In this document: positions 1 through 10,899 of the stretch, piece after piece | Layout: the number at the start of each line of letters is the position of its first letter | Position numbering within the stretch: position 1 is the stretch's first letter | DNA from: Dimargaris cristalligena | Taxonomy: Eukaryota > Kickxellomycota > Dimargaritomycetes > Dimargaritales > Dimargaritaceae | Assembly (NCBI GenBank): GCA_027576995.1 | Contig: JANBQC010000134.1 | Span: 1 to 54,529, forward strand | DNA: 54,529 bases | Direction of reading: 5' to 3' | Made by a program: the position numbers and the translations under genes | The notes under the pieces: model-generated | Told to the model about the DNA's origin: nothing | The model's input: only the letters and a program-made list of their open reading frames with translations | Databases searched by the model: none

Positions 1-24
1 CTAATAAACTCGGTGGCTTAGCTA

Positions 25-948
25 TTGGGGAGGTCATGGGAACATTCAGTACTTGTGGGTTGGGGATTCTTGCAGGACGACTGGGGGAATCACCAGACCG
101 GTCCTGAGGACGTCCTGGTGACCTGGGCCTGGGAATTAGTGCCACCAAAGTTTGTGGTTCTTAGGGAGGTGGCACAGCATGTTCCACCCACTTTTTTCAG
201 CTTTTATAAGAGACCCTTAGCTATTCCCCCCCTCCCTGCCCATCTGCGACCTCAATGGCCCCATCCATCCATCCAAAACCCTGACTACCCATCCCCTTAT
301 ACTCACAATACATTGATGGTAACTTGCAATAGTAGCCAGCCCCCCAATCTATCCATCCTAGCTTTACAACAGGAATTCCTCCAAATCCTTGCTACTCAAA
401 GTACCAAACTTACCAAGCAGTTTGCATCCTAAATCACAGACCAGTAGGCCTAAATAGATACCTGCCTAGCTAGTTATGATGACCTCCTTACCTGTTTATC
501 CCTTATTAAGGCTTAATGTGACTCTGCCCACCAAGCCCTTGCTACATCCAAGGCTAAGAACAAAGTGCTTACTGCCCAGATTACCTCCCTTATGGCCTGT
601 ACCCCCAGTCCCAACTGCCCCAAATCCCCATCCCTCAGTCCCCAGCCTGAACTAACTTATACCTCCCAGGTAGCTAAGCCTGCCCCACTCACTGGCCCTC
701 CAGGCCCCCGCCATACCACTATTAATACCCACTACCCACCTACCAATAGCCACTTAGCAGCAGCCACCCATGCATTCCAACTCCCCACTGGCCCACAAGG
801 CTATGAGTATATCATTATCCCCCATGGCCATAAAATGTCCTATACAGAAGCCTGCCATAGCCTTCATGTCCTTGGTATTGACACTGCCCACATCCTAGAT
901 ATTATCTTCCCAGCCCATAACCATGCAGCCCTACTGGTACACTAATAG
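25..948 (+). pseudogene. LINE ORF1-like region, decayed
   Basis: Two open stretches (about 25-432 and 565-945) upstream of the endonuclease encode Pro-, Ser- and Thr-rich protein with a Gln-rich patch (LALQQEFLQ). In LINEs an RNA-binding ORF1 precedes ORF2, so this position suggests an ORF1 remnant. I see no zinc knuckle or RRM signature, so the assignment rests on position and on the shared loss of CpG. It could instead be 5' untranslated region. Confidence 0.4.
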
Positions 949-1291
949 TACTCCCTAACCCTCCGTGCCACCCTTAGGTCTGCTAAGGCCACCCCAATTG
1001 AAGACTTTGAATTCTGGGACCCTAAACACCTTGCTGACCCCAAATTTGATATTAAGTCTGATACTACTAAGCATATTATTGCTATGAAGATACATCATGA
1101 TTGCTGTATCTGCTCACTTATATTTCTGAGTACTAATCATCCCCATGTTGCTACTGCTATTGGCTACTTCTTTGCTGAACAGAGCTGGATTTCCACCTCT
1201 AATATCCCCCCAGCTATGCTAATCCCTCTAAACACCCCCACCCAACTAATGGTGACTCTGACCAGGATCCTATAGATGACCCCATGCAAGA

Positions 1292-4200
1292 ATGAGTCCC
1301 CTTAGAATAGCCTTATGGAATGCCTGCTCCCTCTCCACAGTTAAAGCCCAGGATACCCTCCACCACACCTCCCTCTTTGACATAATCTTTATTACTGAAA
1401 CTTGGCTTCTACCCCCTAAACACCTACACACCCCATGGACCCAATACCACTAATATGGTCTACCTACCTCCAACTAGCAGCTTGGTCATATGGGTTTTTG
1501 TGCCCTTGTCAATCCCTCACTTAATATCCCTATTATTAACCTCAACCTTACCTCCCCTCTCTGCCTCTGCCTTTCCCTTGGCTCTTTCCAAATTATATGC
1601 GTCTATATCCCCCCCTTCTCCCATCCAAGACATTTATTTCTACCCTATTCTCCCTTCCCCTTACCCCAAATACTATTCTCTGTGGGGACTTTAACTCCCA
1701 GCATAAACAACTTACTAGGGACCACTGCCAAAATACCCTTGGTATAGCCCTCCATGAATAGATTACCACTACTACCCTGGAAGGCCTACCCAGACCAGTA
1801 CCATTGACCTGTTTATATGTAATTTTGAACTGACTCTACTTCCTTAAATATCCATAAGGGCTTAACACTTGACTCTGACCATGCTATTTTGATCCTTATT
1901 TTTTCCCCTCCCCCCTTCTCTATTCCTCCCCCCCTACTAGTACCCCTCACAAATGGCACCTTCATAGACTTGCAAATGAGAAACACTGCCTCCACTATAT
2001 CTTCTCTTTTACCATGGTCAGCACCCCTCCTGAATCAGCTACTATCCCTAATTACTAACCCCCCACCCCTAGCCCCTGATATCCACCAGCTCACTCTTAT
2101 ACTCAATAGTTGTATTTATTCTGCATTAGATAGCTCAGTTGGCCATTGGGGGCCACATATACCCTTTTCTAAGCCCTGGTGGACACCCCACCTTACCTCT
2201 GCTATACAACTTTGGGACCACCTCTATAAGCAGTGGCACTGGGCTAGCGGTATTAACATAATAGTTAAATGGGCCACATACTAATTGGCACAAAGAAAAT
2301 TTCATAATGCTGTTTACTCCCATCAGCAGCTGTCCTGGCATCAATTCTGTACCTCCCTTGAAAAAACCCCCCAGTCAGCTATCTCCTATACCAGCTGCCT
2401 GAATTGCTATCACCAAGCACAGCCCTCATTCACCCATCAGGATGGCCCTCTAACTACCACCAATGTTATGGCTGCCCATTTAGCCCAGACATATGATGTG
2501 AAATACCTCCCTTCCCCCTGTCCCCCTCCTATCCCATCCAGTGATACTCCATATATACTACCTAATTCACACCTATTACCATTGGCTGTGGAAGACAATA
2601 TCTGCTGCCTACCCTATAGGAAGGCCCCTGGTCCTAACCATATTAAGGCTGAAATGCTTTGGTCAATTACCAGCCCTCTCTCACTTATCCTCTCTGCTAT
2701 TTTCAGCCTCTGCTGGTAGTGGGCCTATACCTCCCCTCTCTGGAAAACAGCTCATGTTTTCCCCATCTTTAAAAATGGTGATAGGTCTAATCCAGCCAAT
2801 TATCGGCCAATCTCCCTTACATCACACCTCTGAAAATTATTTGAATACTGCCTAACCTCCTTTCTTAATATATTTACACCACCTCTGGATCCTGCCCAAG
2901 GTGGTTTTTAGCCCCAATGGGGTGTACTTGACCAGGCACTATGCCTCCATGAGCTTATACAGGCTCACTACAATACCCATCACCATTTTCCTACTATTGC
3001 ATTCCTTGATATTAAGGCAGCCTATGATACAGTAGACTACTCAATAATTTGGGAGGCTATCTCTAGTGTATCCCTGACCCCTGGATTTCTCCCCTTACTA
3101 TCTTATATCTTTGATGATATATTTATATCAGTCTCTCTTCAATGCTTGATTTCAGAGCCTTTCAGGCCAAAAACAGGGGTCCTACAGGGCTCAGTTCTGA
3201 GCCCCCAACTTTATTCAATCTTTATTAATAGCCTACCCATCCTTCTTTGGCAGGCTGCACACCCATTTACACCCTCTATCCCCCCCCATAGTGGGTATAA
3301 TCCCCACCCTCTAGCTATTAATTCACTACTCTATGTGGACAATGTTACCATTTTTGGCTCTCCCAATGATGTTGCTAATATGCTGGCCCTTGCTGAGAGG
3401 TACTCAATCATATACAGATACCACTGGAGCCCCTCTAAATGTGTACCCCTCACCACAAACCAGTGGCTCCACTTTAAGCAGTATGGAACCCCTCTGACCC
3501 ATTAAGAGGATTTTCCTTATTTGGGTATCCCATTTACATAAAAGGGGGTATCTCCTCCCCTTCTCCTGGCCCACACTACCAGCTGTGCATACAACTGCAT
3601 AAGGCTGCTTGCAGCTATGGGCTTGAAAAAGTCTGGCTTTAATACTACTCTATGTCTGCACCTATACACTTCTCTTATGCACCCTATTTTTGAGTATGGT
3701 ATAGCCATATGCTCCCTTAATATTACCCAGACAAAAGCTCTAGAAAAAGCCCAAAACATCTGCCTGTGGCAGATTATTAGTGGCCAGGATAGAACATCTA
3801 CCCATATCCTCCACCATATTTATGGCTTTCCATCAATGGCCCACTGGGCCCAGGTTCTCACTGCCAAATACTGACATTGGGTGGCCCTTTTACCATAGGA
3901 TAGCCTCCTCACACTCCTCCAGCCAATCCTCCACAAATCCTACCTTTTATCCACCCTCTGCCAATCCTCCCTCTTCCTCTCTATCCCCCCATCCCCCTCT
4001 AATACTGATATCAGAGATGCCATACTGAATACCCGCCTTACTGAAGTTGATTTGCTACAAAGTACTCAGGCCCTCATGAAAGGCTGCTACCAATTTATTG
4101 GCAAAGACCCTATCACTTACCTGCCTGCCACTAGCACTGAATGCCACCATCTGATTTTCTGGTGTATGGGGTGGTTACCAGGTCACTATGAGGATTGCCC

Positions 4201-4447
4201 ATGTGGCATTGGCCACACATCCCAAAATCACCTCCCAAAATGCCCCCTCATCCCCTGCCTGCTATTTGCTGCACTACCATCCCCCACAATAGATACTAAC
4301 CCTATTGATTTTGCCATCTCCTCCCTGCCAACATCCCCCCACTACCCCTGTTGCTTTTGGGTCCCCCTCCTTAAAATACTATTGTATATTGCCTGTATAT
4401 GTTGCCTTGATATCATACTTCCCCCAGAGGACTCAGGCTCAATTTAG
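1292..4447 (+). pseudogene. LINE ORF2 remnant: endonuclease and reverse transcriptase
   Basis: An apurinic-type endonuclease would nick the target and the reverse transcriptase would copy the element's RNA there. In order, reading one frame: endonuclease start RIALWNACSL (about 1306), FITETWL (about 1387), GDFNSQ (about 1687, locally in another frame) and SDHA (about 1874). RT blocks follow: RKAPGPNHIK (about 2620), ANYRPISLT (about 2797), FLDIKAAYDTVD (3002), GVLQGSVLSPQ (about 3176) and LLYVDN (about 3330), where family members usually have YADD. A Cys/His-rich C-terminal patch (CPCGIGH..NHLPKCP, about 4195-4245) resembles the zinc knuckle seen at LINE C-termini. In-frame stops occur near 1453, 2717, 2831 and 2908, with more downstream, and a compensating frameshift pair lies between about 1620 and 1870. 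The copy is not functional. Confidence 0.85.
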
Positions 4448-4830
4448 TCTACTACCACTGCAGTTAACCCTCCAGTCATATAGTTCTGAGCTATAGCTCC
4501 ACCCCCCCTTTTTTTTCTCTCCTTTTTTTTCTTTTCCTTTTACTATGGCTCAAATTTGATAGTCACTGGTAGGCAAAGTGTGGATAGAGTAATGTGGCAA
4601 TCTGTGGCAATATCCCTTTAAAAGTAACCCCTGGATGTCCACCTCTATTTCACCACTGACCCTGCCACCCCCCTCTGTTAAAGTTTTACTGCAAGGTCCT
4701 GCTACTAAGTAGTAGTGGCCAATGCTTTCTTTTATTTGATTCCCCCAGGGTGGGGATTTAAAATGCCATATAGGTGTTACTCCTTGCAACCCTGTATAAA
4801 TAAATCCCTATTATTCTTCTGACATATGGT

Positions 4831-5733
4831 CACAACTGGAAAATTTTAAAAGAATTGGATTTTATCAGTTATTTTTATAATTTGATTTGTTTGACATTTA
4901 GTGATACTGATTCACTGTATAGGTCAGTTAGAATTCCAGTGGGTAGCCCAGATATGCCCTACATTTAGGAGCGACAGCTAGTTTGCCCTATATTACCAGT
5001 CGAGGTGCACTAATGGTAAAAAATAAATGTATACGTCCTTCACATAGATACTATATTTCACCATTACTGAATGTCACTAGCAGCATCCTTCGATTTAGCC
5101 ATATTCCAACTGAGTAATTAATTGGACTGGTTAATAAGGGAATACGAGTATAGTTCAACAATACTGGGTTGCAACACTATTGATATTTTTGAGGGAATGT
5201 CGATTGGCTTTTGAACTTTTATCAGATGAGCCCAATTCAGCACACCAATTTATCGCTATTTAACTGGGATGGATTTCCCCTTATCTGCAGAGGGTCTAAT
5301 ATCGACCGGTAAAGAAGATGGGCCCAGTATATTGGCCATATTCCTGGCCTGTGGTGATAGAGAATATATCACAGTGACCGGCTGGTTGACCTTTAAGATA
5401 TCCTCATCTCTTCTCACCTTGGGCTGCGACAACACCTTTCACTGAGGGTGCATTATTATATTGGCGCTCGAAATATGCACACGGGGGAAAGGGCTTATTC
5501 CCACTGATAGTGAATGGGAAGAGGGAATCACTATGGCGTTCGCTGCTTGTGTGGGCTAGGTTAACCGAGTATTTTCACAGATGCAGTCACGTCGCTATGC
5601 TTAACTTTCTTGGTCTCAATCGCAGCTTTCGCTCTTATTACATTCAATCCCAAGTTCAAACATTTCTCGGCAGCTCTCTTCCTATTTTCTTTTCTATTTT
5701 CCTCCAAGTACTCTAATCTCTCCCAAGCTCACC
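4831..5733. other. Intergenic, 5' flank of the nitrilase gene
   Basis: No coding frame was recognised. CpG dinucleotides return to normal from 4972 onward, which marks the end of the LINE-associated composition. The last 100 bases before the nitrilase start (about 5640-5733) are rich in C and T, as in other leaders of this window. Confidence 0.6.
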
Positions 5734-6867
5734 ATGGCATCCGCAGTTCGTAAAGCGCTGAACATTGCCCTTGTTCAAATGAAAGTAACGGCCAATAAGG
5801 CGACTAATTTGCAAGTTGCTCGGGAGAAAGTCCTGGCAGCCGGCCAAAATGGAGCCGATGTGGTCGTATTGCCTGTAAGCTACCTTTTACGGCATATTAT
5901 TTAGCTCTCGTAGGGTGAAAACCCGGTCTTCTAAGCAGACCCGAATTCCCGGTATACCTGCTTTCGAAAACTCGACGCCCTCTACCCTTTTGTCTAACCT
6001 TAGGTGATACTTGTAGCCCTCTTCTCGCCCCTTAACTAACAATTATAAATCGTATTCGATCATTGTACTGGATAAATTTGTACTGTCCCCATTCAGGAAT
6101 GTTTCAACTCCCCCTACGGAGTTCAGCATTTTGAGCAATACGCTGAGCCCATCGAGGGCACCGCCCCTGGTGAGAGTATCCGGGCCCTTTCGGCCATGGC
6201 TAAAGACGCCCAAGTCTATCTCGTCGGCGGTACTATTCCCGAGGTTGTAGTGAAAGAAGGGGGCGCGGATTCGCCATCCCAGCCCCAACGCCAACTCTAC
6301 AATACGTGTCCCATCTTCAACCGGGCCGGCCACCTACTTGCCACCCACCGCAAAGTGCACCTGTTCGACATTGACGTGCCCGGCAAAATGACGTTCCGAG
6401 AAAGCTCGGTTCTGCACGCCGGCAACCATTTGACCCAATTCACCACCGAATGGGGTCCCATCGGGGTCGGTATTTGCTACGACCTGCGTTTCCCGGAGAT
6501 GGCCATGATTGCGGCCCGTCGGGGCTGCATCGCCATGATTTACCCGGCCGCGTTCAACATTACCACAGGCCCTGTGTTCTTTGAACTTTTGCAGCGGGCC
6601 CGGGCCGTTGATAACCTTTTTTTCGTAGCCACTTGTTCGCCCGCCCGGGCCGACCCCGAGGCGATTCGAAATGAAGGAGTCTATCCCGCTTGGGGCCACT
6701 CGTCCGTCGTTGGTCCGGTAGGCGAGGTGATTGCAACTTGCGATCACGAAGATACCACTGTGGTGGCTCAATTGGATCTGGATAGATTGGACGAGGCCCG
6801 TCGGTTCTATCCTATTTATCAGCAGCGCCGGTTTGACTTGTACCCTGATGTGGCCCAGGGGCTCTAG
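5734..6867 (+). CDS. NIT2: Omega-amidase / NIT2-family carbon-nitrogen hydrolase
   Basis: Two exons, 5734-5874 and 6097-6867 (phase 0, GTAAGC..CAG, TAACTAAC branch-like motif near 6033), give 303 residues against about 276 for human NIT2. The nitrilase catalytic triad is visible: Glu48 (ECFNSPYG, first codon of exon 2), Lys133 (THRKVHLFDID) and Cys174 (GICYDLRFPE). The Lys-Cys spacing of 41 matches NIT2. The family hydrolyses alpha-ketoglutaramate and alpha-ketosuccinamate to ammonia and the dicarboxylic keto acid, clearing by-products of glutamine transamination, in cytosol or mitochondria. A short insertion around residues 97-112 accounts for some of the extra length. The ATG at 5734 is preceded by a C/T-rich leader. 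The nearest alternative is another nitrilase branch, but the ECFNSPYG, HLFDIDVPGK and TTGP motifs favour NIT2. Confidence 0.93.
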
Positions 6868-6957
6868 TCAGGCACCGGAAACTCCATGCGGCTGCATCGC
6901 CTACACTTAATCCAAATGTTCTGCTAGCATATATTGCAGTCTGAGCCTAGGGGTTGG

Positions 6958-6968
6958 AATAAATAAAA
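6958..6968 (+). terminator. Candidate poly(A) signal of the nitrilase gene
   Basis: Overlapping AATAAATAAAA lies about 91 bases after the nitrilase stop codon, a usual distance for a fungal polyadenylation signal. Confidence 0.5.
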
Positions 6969-6969
6969 T

Positions 6970-7599
6970 CCCCTCAAGCATTTGTAAACAATAGAATCCG
7001 AGCAACTCCCTTACGACTAAGTAAATGGGGATGGGGTGGTCACGGTTTAGGGCGATTGGGGGTATACATTGGAGCACGGGGTATTGGCCACTGTAATCCA
7101 ATTGAGGATGTTTTCATACTATGTTGTTTAATTGAAGGATTGAGTGGGCGGAAATCGGTAGATAGTTAAAGGAAAAAGATACACCCGAGTTTGATAGGTT
7201 CTTTGACACATAGTTGCATTACATAAATGGATCGGGGCGCCAGAGAAGGCTAGGGGCTGAAAAGCGACGAGATGGTTCCAATTAGTATACAGAAAAAAAG
7301 GTATTGACGAAGGTAGATAATACAGCGTAGAGAAATAGAGACGGGGAAATGGGGGAGGTGTGTAAAGAATCATTCATCCGTAAGAGCAAAAACAATATGT
7401 AGGGATAAAACAATAGGAAGACTTGATCGTTTCCTTAACTCAGGCCAAGTCGGGGTGATGGAGATTGAGCTGCCATATACAGTACTGCAAGCGGTTGCGG
7501 CGTATGGCAATTATAATAAAAACGCACAGAAACTAGAATAGTACCCAATGGCCGTTGGGCCCATTGGGAACAGTGACGTAGTCTAGGCGCAGATGGGTT
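6970..7599. other. Intergenic between convergent genes
   Basis: This is 3' flank for the nitrilase gene on the plus strand and the SLC35F6-like gene on the minus strand. Short open frames are present but none resembles a known family or has convincing codon usage. Confidence 0.6.
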
Positions 7600-8832
7600 C
7601 TATTCGCTGACTTCATCCGAAGTGTCAGCTGGTTTGCCAAAGGGTGGGGGAACCACGCCGTTGTAGACGAAAGTCCCGTATATGAGAATGGCGAAGCCAG
7701 CGACCTGCAAGAGCTGGAAATGTTCCCAACCGAGGGAAACACTAGCCATCCAGATGAACAGGGTGCGGCAGGTATCGATGGTGGAGCGGGAGGTGGCGCT
7801 GAGGGAGCGGGTGACGGACAAGCCAAACCAGTTGAAGAAGGCGATGGAGAACATAATGGCAATGGAGGTAGTCCAAACGCCAGAGTTATCGACAATTTGG
7901 TGGAAGCCGTCGTACATGTCGAAGTAGCCGCCCGGGTGCGTGCGGCCAATGACCCCATGCAGAAGTGGGATGCCCATGGCTACGGTACCTAAGCCGAAAA
8001 TACCTTCCAGGCCCACCGCCCGCATGGGCACCACATGGAACTTGTGCATAATTTTCTCTTCCACCACGAACTGGGCGGCGGTGAAAATCTGGGCCATCAA
8101 CACCATACCCACTCCGAGCAGGGACCGTTCCGAAAATTCCACCCCGGCTACTGTGATACCAATCGGGTCGGCGGCGTTGGGAACAGGGGCCGGCTGGTAC
8201 GGGAAAAGCACACTGCTCATCCCCACCGTACCCACCCCAATCATAATAAGCAGTAGCGAACCCCACTGGAAGGACTGGAGCCGGTGTTTCAGGAAAATAA
8301 CGGAGAAGATGCCCGAGAAAATCACCACGGCACCGCGCAGCATCTGGTAAACGGAAGCGGAAGTGTAGAACAGGCCCACGTTCATGAGGGTGGTGCCACA
8401 GATATCGAAGGCGGCCGGAAGCCACATGAGGAGGGTGCGGAGCCCGGTGAGCGGGCGGGTGTCGGCCAGCGTGGCTGGGAGAGCGTCGGGGTTACCGGCC
8501 ATGGCCAGAACGCCCGCTTCGCCCCCAATGATATCTTCGATATCGTCGCCATCGCCCGGGGCCGCGGCCGTCAGCAGCTCCTGGTAACCTTGGCGCTTCC
8601 GGCGGTAATTGGTCCAGAAGATGTTGAGGTAAAACACGATAAGACAGAGGGTTTCGCCAGCGAACATGTTGAGGGTCTGCCAAGTGGGCTGCTCAAACAG
8701 CTGGCGCCGGCTGGGGTCGGGGTCCTCGCAGTTGCCCACGCACTCCATATCCTGCAACTTAGTCAGCAGGGTGTTGAGGGTGCCAGTGACCAGCATGCCA
8801 CTCACCAAAACCACGGTTTGCGACGTTTTCAT
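7600..8832 (-). CDS. SLC35F6-like drug/metabolite transporter
   Basis: A single-exon gene of 410 residues starting at a genuine ATG (8832-8830). Ten or so hydrophobic segments span the protein, from an N-terminal helix (about residues 5-25, LVSGMLVTGTLNTL) to the C-terminal one (about 375-395). Family-typical blocks are TGTLNTLLTK, FDICGTTLMNVGL, YQMLRGAVVIFSGIFSV, MAQIFTAAQFVVEEK, AVGLEGIFG, SIAFFNWFGLSVTRSLSATSRSTID and LGWEHFQLLQVAGF. These line up with human SLC35F6 and its fungal relatives, membrane proteins reported in lysosome/vacuole and mitochondria with unproven substrate. An acidic loop (about 90-105, DGDDIEDIIGG) lies between helices 2 and 3. It is transcribed convergently with the nitrilase. 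The 5' flank is pyrimidine-rich on its sense strand. Confidence 0.92.
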   Translation of the reverse strand: MKTSQTVVLVSGMLVTGTLNTLLTKLQDMECVGNCEDPDPSRRQLFEQPTWQTLNMFAGETLCLIVFYLNIFWTNYRRKRQGYQELLTAAAPGDGDDIEDIIGGEAGVLAMAGNPDALPATLADTRPLTGLRTLLMWLPAAFDICGTTLMNVGLFYTSASVYQMLRGAVVIFSGIFSVIFLKHRLQSFQWGSLLLIMIGVGTVGMSSVLFPYQPAPVPNAADPIGITVAGVEFSERSLLGVGMVLMAQIFTAAQFVVEEKIMHKFHVVPMRAVGLEGIFGLGTVAMGIPLLHGVIGRTHPGGYFDMYDGFHQIVDNSGVWTTSIAIMFSIAFFNWFGLSVTRSLSATSRSTIDTCRTLFIWMASVSLGWEHFQLLQVAGFAILIYGTFVYNGVVPPPFGKPADTSDEVSE

Positions 8833-10640
8833 GACGTCGGCCTATGGGGTTGAGGAAGGAGGCGGGGAGGGTCTCGGGATTAGGTTGGCAGGGGCAATGT
8901 GCTGTAGACGACCGGATACGTAGGCGTCAAGTCAAATACGGGTGGTGAAATAAGGGGTAAATATAGCGGCAATGGAGTACTGTAATGGGGGCTGGCGGAG
9001 GGAAGAGATAATAGAAACGGGGAGGGGGAATGCGTCGCTGGAATATAAAGAACAAGAGGACAAAAGGGTACAGAGATATATGCAGTGTATTGTAGCGGGG
9101 GATTAAAGACGGATAAGCGGGGGAGAGGATACCAACCTGCCAGGGTGCTAGTATAATCATCACAACTAAGGGAGAGGGGGGGGATAGGGCCAATGTGGCT
9201 GGCGAGCCCAGGCTGGTCGGACACGGGGCTCCTCAGGGCCTCTTGTGTAGCCAATAGCCATCTGCTAATAAGGCCAATGACTCCCCTTCACCCATACCAT
9301 TCACTCGGCGCCTCCCGTTCTTTTCTCCGTCAGCTAGGTCACGCGGACCTGGTCACCAGTCACAGAAGAGATAGATGGTGAATTAGGTGGCAAGGCGAAT
9401 ACACGGGCCCTTGGGACAATCTTCCCATTAGTACTATGGAACCTTGTCAGCCTGGAATGGCGGACCACCCACCCTGCTCATACCACAGTCATCGATAACG
9501 AACAGTCGCTTGAACCCCCCCACCCAATACACACCAGCCTAGTGACAAGGGGCACCCGTCGCATCATCAGCCGAGTAAAACCACCATTGCACTGAGTGGT
9601 ATAGGGGTCAGCTGACCCTATTCTAGGCTGTTGAACTTGTGAAGGGGCGGTGTGGTGGGCTCTGCTTTCCCACCATAGATGGGCCAGATTACCCGACCAG
9701 TTCCCGCTGCACGTAGCAATTATACCCAAGGGCTTGATGCAAAAGGCGGGAAAAGTAGGACCATCCTGTCGATCTGACCCCGTGTGCTACCCTTTACCTT
9801 AATCCACGGCCACCGTTGTTCACTTCCGGCGGTTTGGCTAAAATTCGGCCCTTAAGGGCATAATTAAAGGACATCCCTTTGGAACGCATTAAAGTTGCAC
9901 CAGAGTGTGGCAGACATTCCAGGTAGTTGTTAGGAGGGTTGCTAAATAAGACACCCGGTTGCTATTAAGGCTGGGCCAGCATATACTTAGTCACCAGTAA
10001 AAGCTCGAAATGTGCCATTTGTGACTATTCTAGATTTTCCGCAATGGCTATACCATAACCCACCCTGTGGGCATACTCAAGTAGGCGGATAATTGGGCTG
10101 AATGAATATACCACTGTAGTGCTGTATGTAACCATGCTGGATTAATCTATTTTACACACTTCACAGTATATTAATTTCTTGGTGAAATGCCACGTTCCGG
10201 TATATACAACTAATCAGAAACCTAGGGATACTACTGCTTATAAGCCGCCTTGACGTTCCAATAAAAAGAGGCCATTCGTTGCGTTTATTTACAGATGATA
10301 CACTAAATAAACTAAAAAAAGGTATTCCAACTCGCAAGCGAAGTGTACAGGCATGGGCTGTAGGTCTATTTTCACAGGCGCGCCCAAAAGTGCGACACAG
10401 TGCGTTGAACAATTCTTGAAAGCTACGGATGCGTTGTATTTACAAGGTCTACTTGAGTGTATCCTCTGTTATATCACTGGGACATATGGATTTCGGACCT
10501 TTCCTCTAGTAACCGTTATTCGATGCGGATGGCTGAAACCAATCCTAGGCTGAACTGGTGAATGTTCAGTTGAGTGGTGTAAAAAGCCACAGGTTGAAAA
10601 ATGAACTATCTGGCCCCTATACCACCCAGGAACGGGACTA
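8833..10640. other. Intergenic; C/T-rich leader then unassigned DNA
   Basis: About 8930-9190 is strongly purine-rich on the plus strand, hence C/T-rich on the sense strand of the transporter gene. That is the usual look of fungal promoters and leaders here. The remainder has no recognised gene or RNA. A 16-base near-inverted match connects 9596-9611 with 10610-10625 (15 of 16 bases). Confidence 0.5.
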
Positions 10641-10649
10641 TCATTGCCA

Positions 10650-10736
10650 TTAGGAGTTGGAATCGTCGTCGGAATTGTTGTCCGCCAAATCGGGGCAGAC
10701 AGCGGCGGTGTAAACATCGGGCAAGGGCATAAACAT
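10650..10736 (-). CDS. Possible mini-ORF behind a TATA box, unidentified
   Basis: An ATG at 10736-10734 opens a 28-codon frame with rich C/G third positions (MFMPLPDVYTAAVCPDLADN..), ending in an Asn/Ser/Asp tail. On the same strand a TATATAAG box (10885-10892) lies 150 bases upstream, followed by a C/T-rich stretch ending TTTCAG just before the ATG. That stretch could be a leader or a 3' splice site. I do not recognise the peptide. It may be the first exon of a gene I cannot follow, a short secreted peptide, or a broken gene. Low confidence that it is translated. Confidence 0.25.
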   Translation of the reverse strand: MFMPLPDVYTAAVCPDLADNNSDDDSNS

Positions 10737-10884
10737 TTTAGGCGAGTCTGAAACCTTTAGATGAAAATAATGAGAAAGATGGATATTGTAAGGCAATTTT
10801 GGATATGGGAATGTGAATAGGGATGCAAATGGAGCCAATTGAGTTGTGATATGGTTTTTGAAGTCGACGGAGCAGCGCTGGCTT

Positions 10885-10892
10885 CTTATATA
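10885..10892 (-). promoter_or_regulatory. TATA-box candidate
   Basis: TATATAAG on the minus strand, about 150 bases before the ATG of the mini-ORF ending at 10650, with a C/T-rich stretch between. Confidence 0.35.
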
Positions 10893-10899
10893 CCCCAAA

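Larger units (their letters stand above)
1..4830 (+). mobile_element. Decayed LINE (non-LTR) retrotransposon
   Basis: The left end lies outside or near the window edge. An ORF1-like, Pro/Ser/Thr-rich region (roughly 25-950) has no clear domain. ORF2 (about 1292-4447) carries an AP-type endonuclease followed by reverse transcriptase. A C/T-rich 3' region (about 4500-4540, runs of C and T) is followed by a TAAATAAAT-type tail near 4797-4810, which I take as the approximate 3' end. CpG is almost absent between 248 and 4971, while flanking DNA has normal CpG. That supports one methylated and mutated unit. Many in-frame stops show the copy is dead. No target-site duplication was identified, so both borders are approximate. 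Confidence 0.85.

Noticed and set aside
9596..10625. Inverted 16-base match between 9596-9611 and 10610-10625
   Set aside because: 15 of 16 identical but too short, with no target duplication or transposase, so terminal inverted repeats cannot be claimed.
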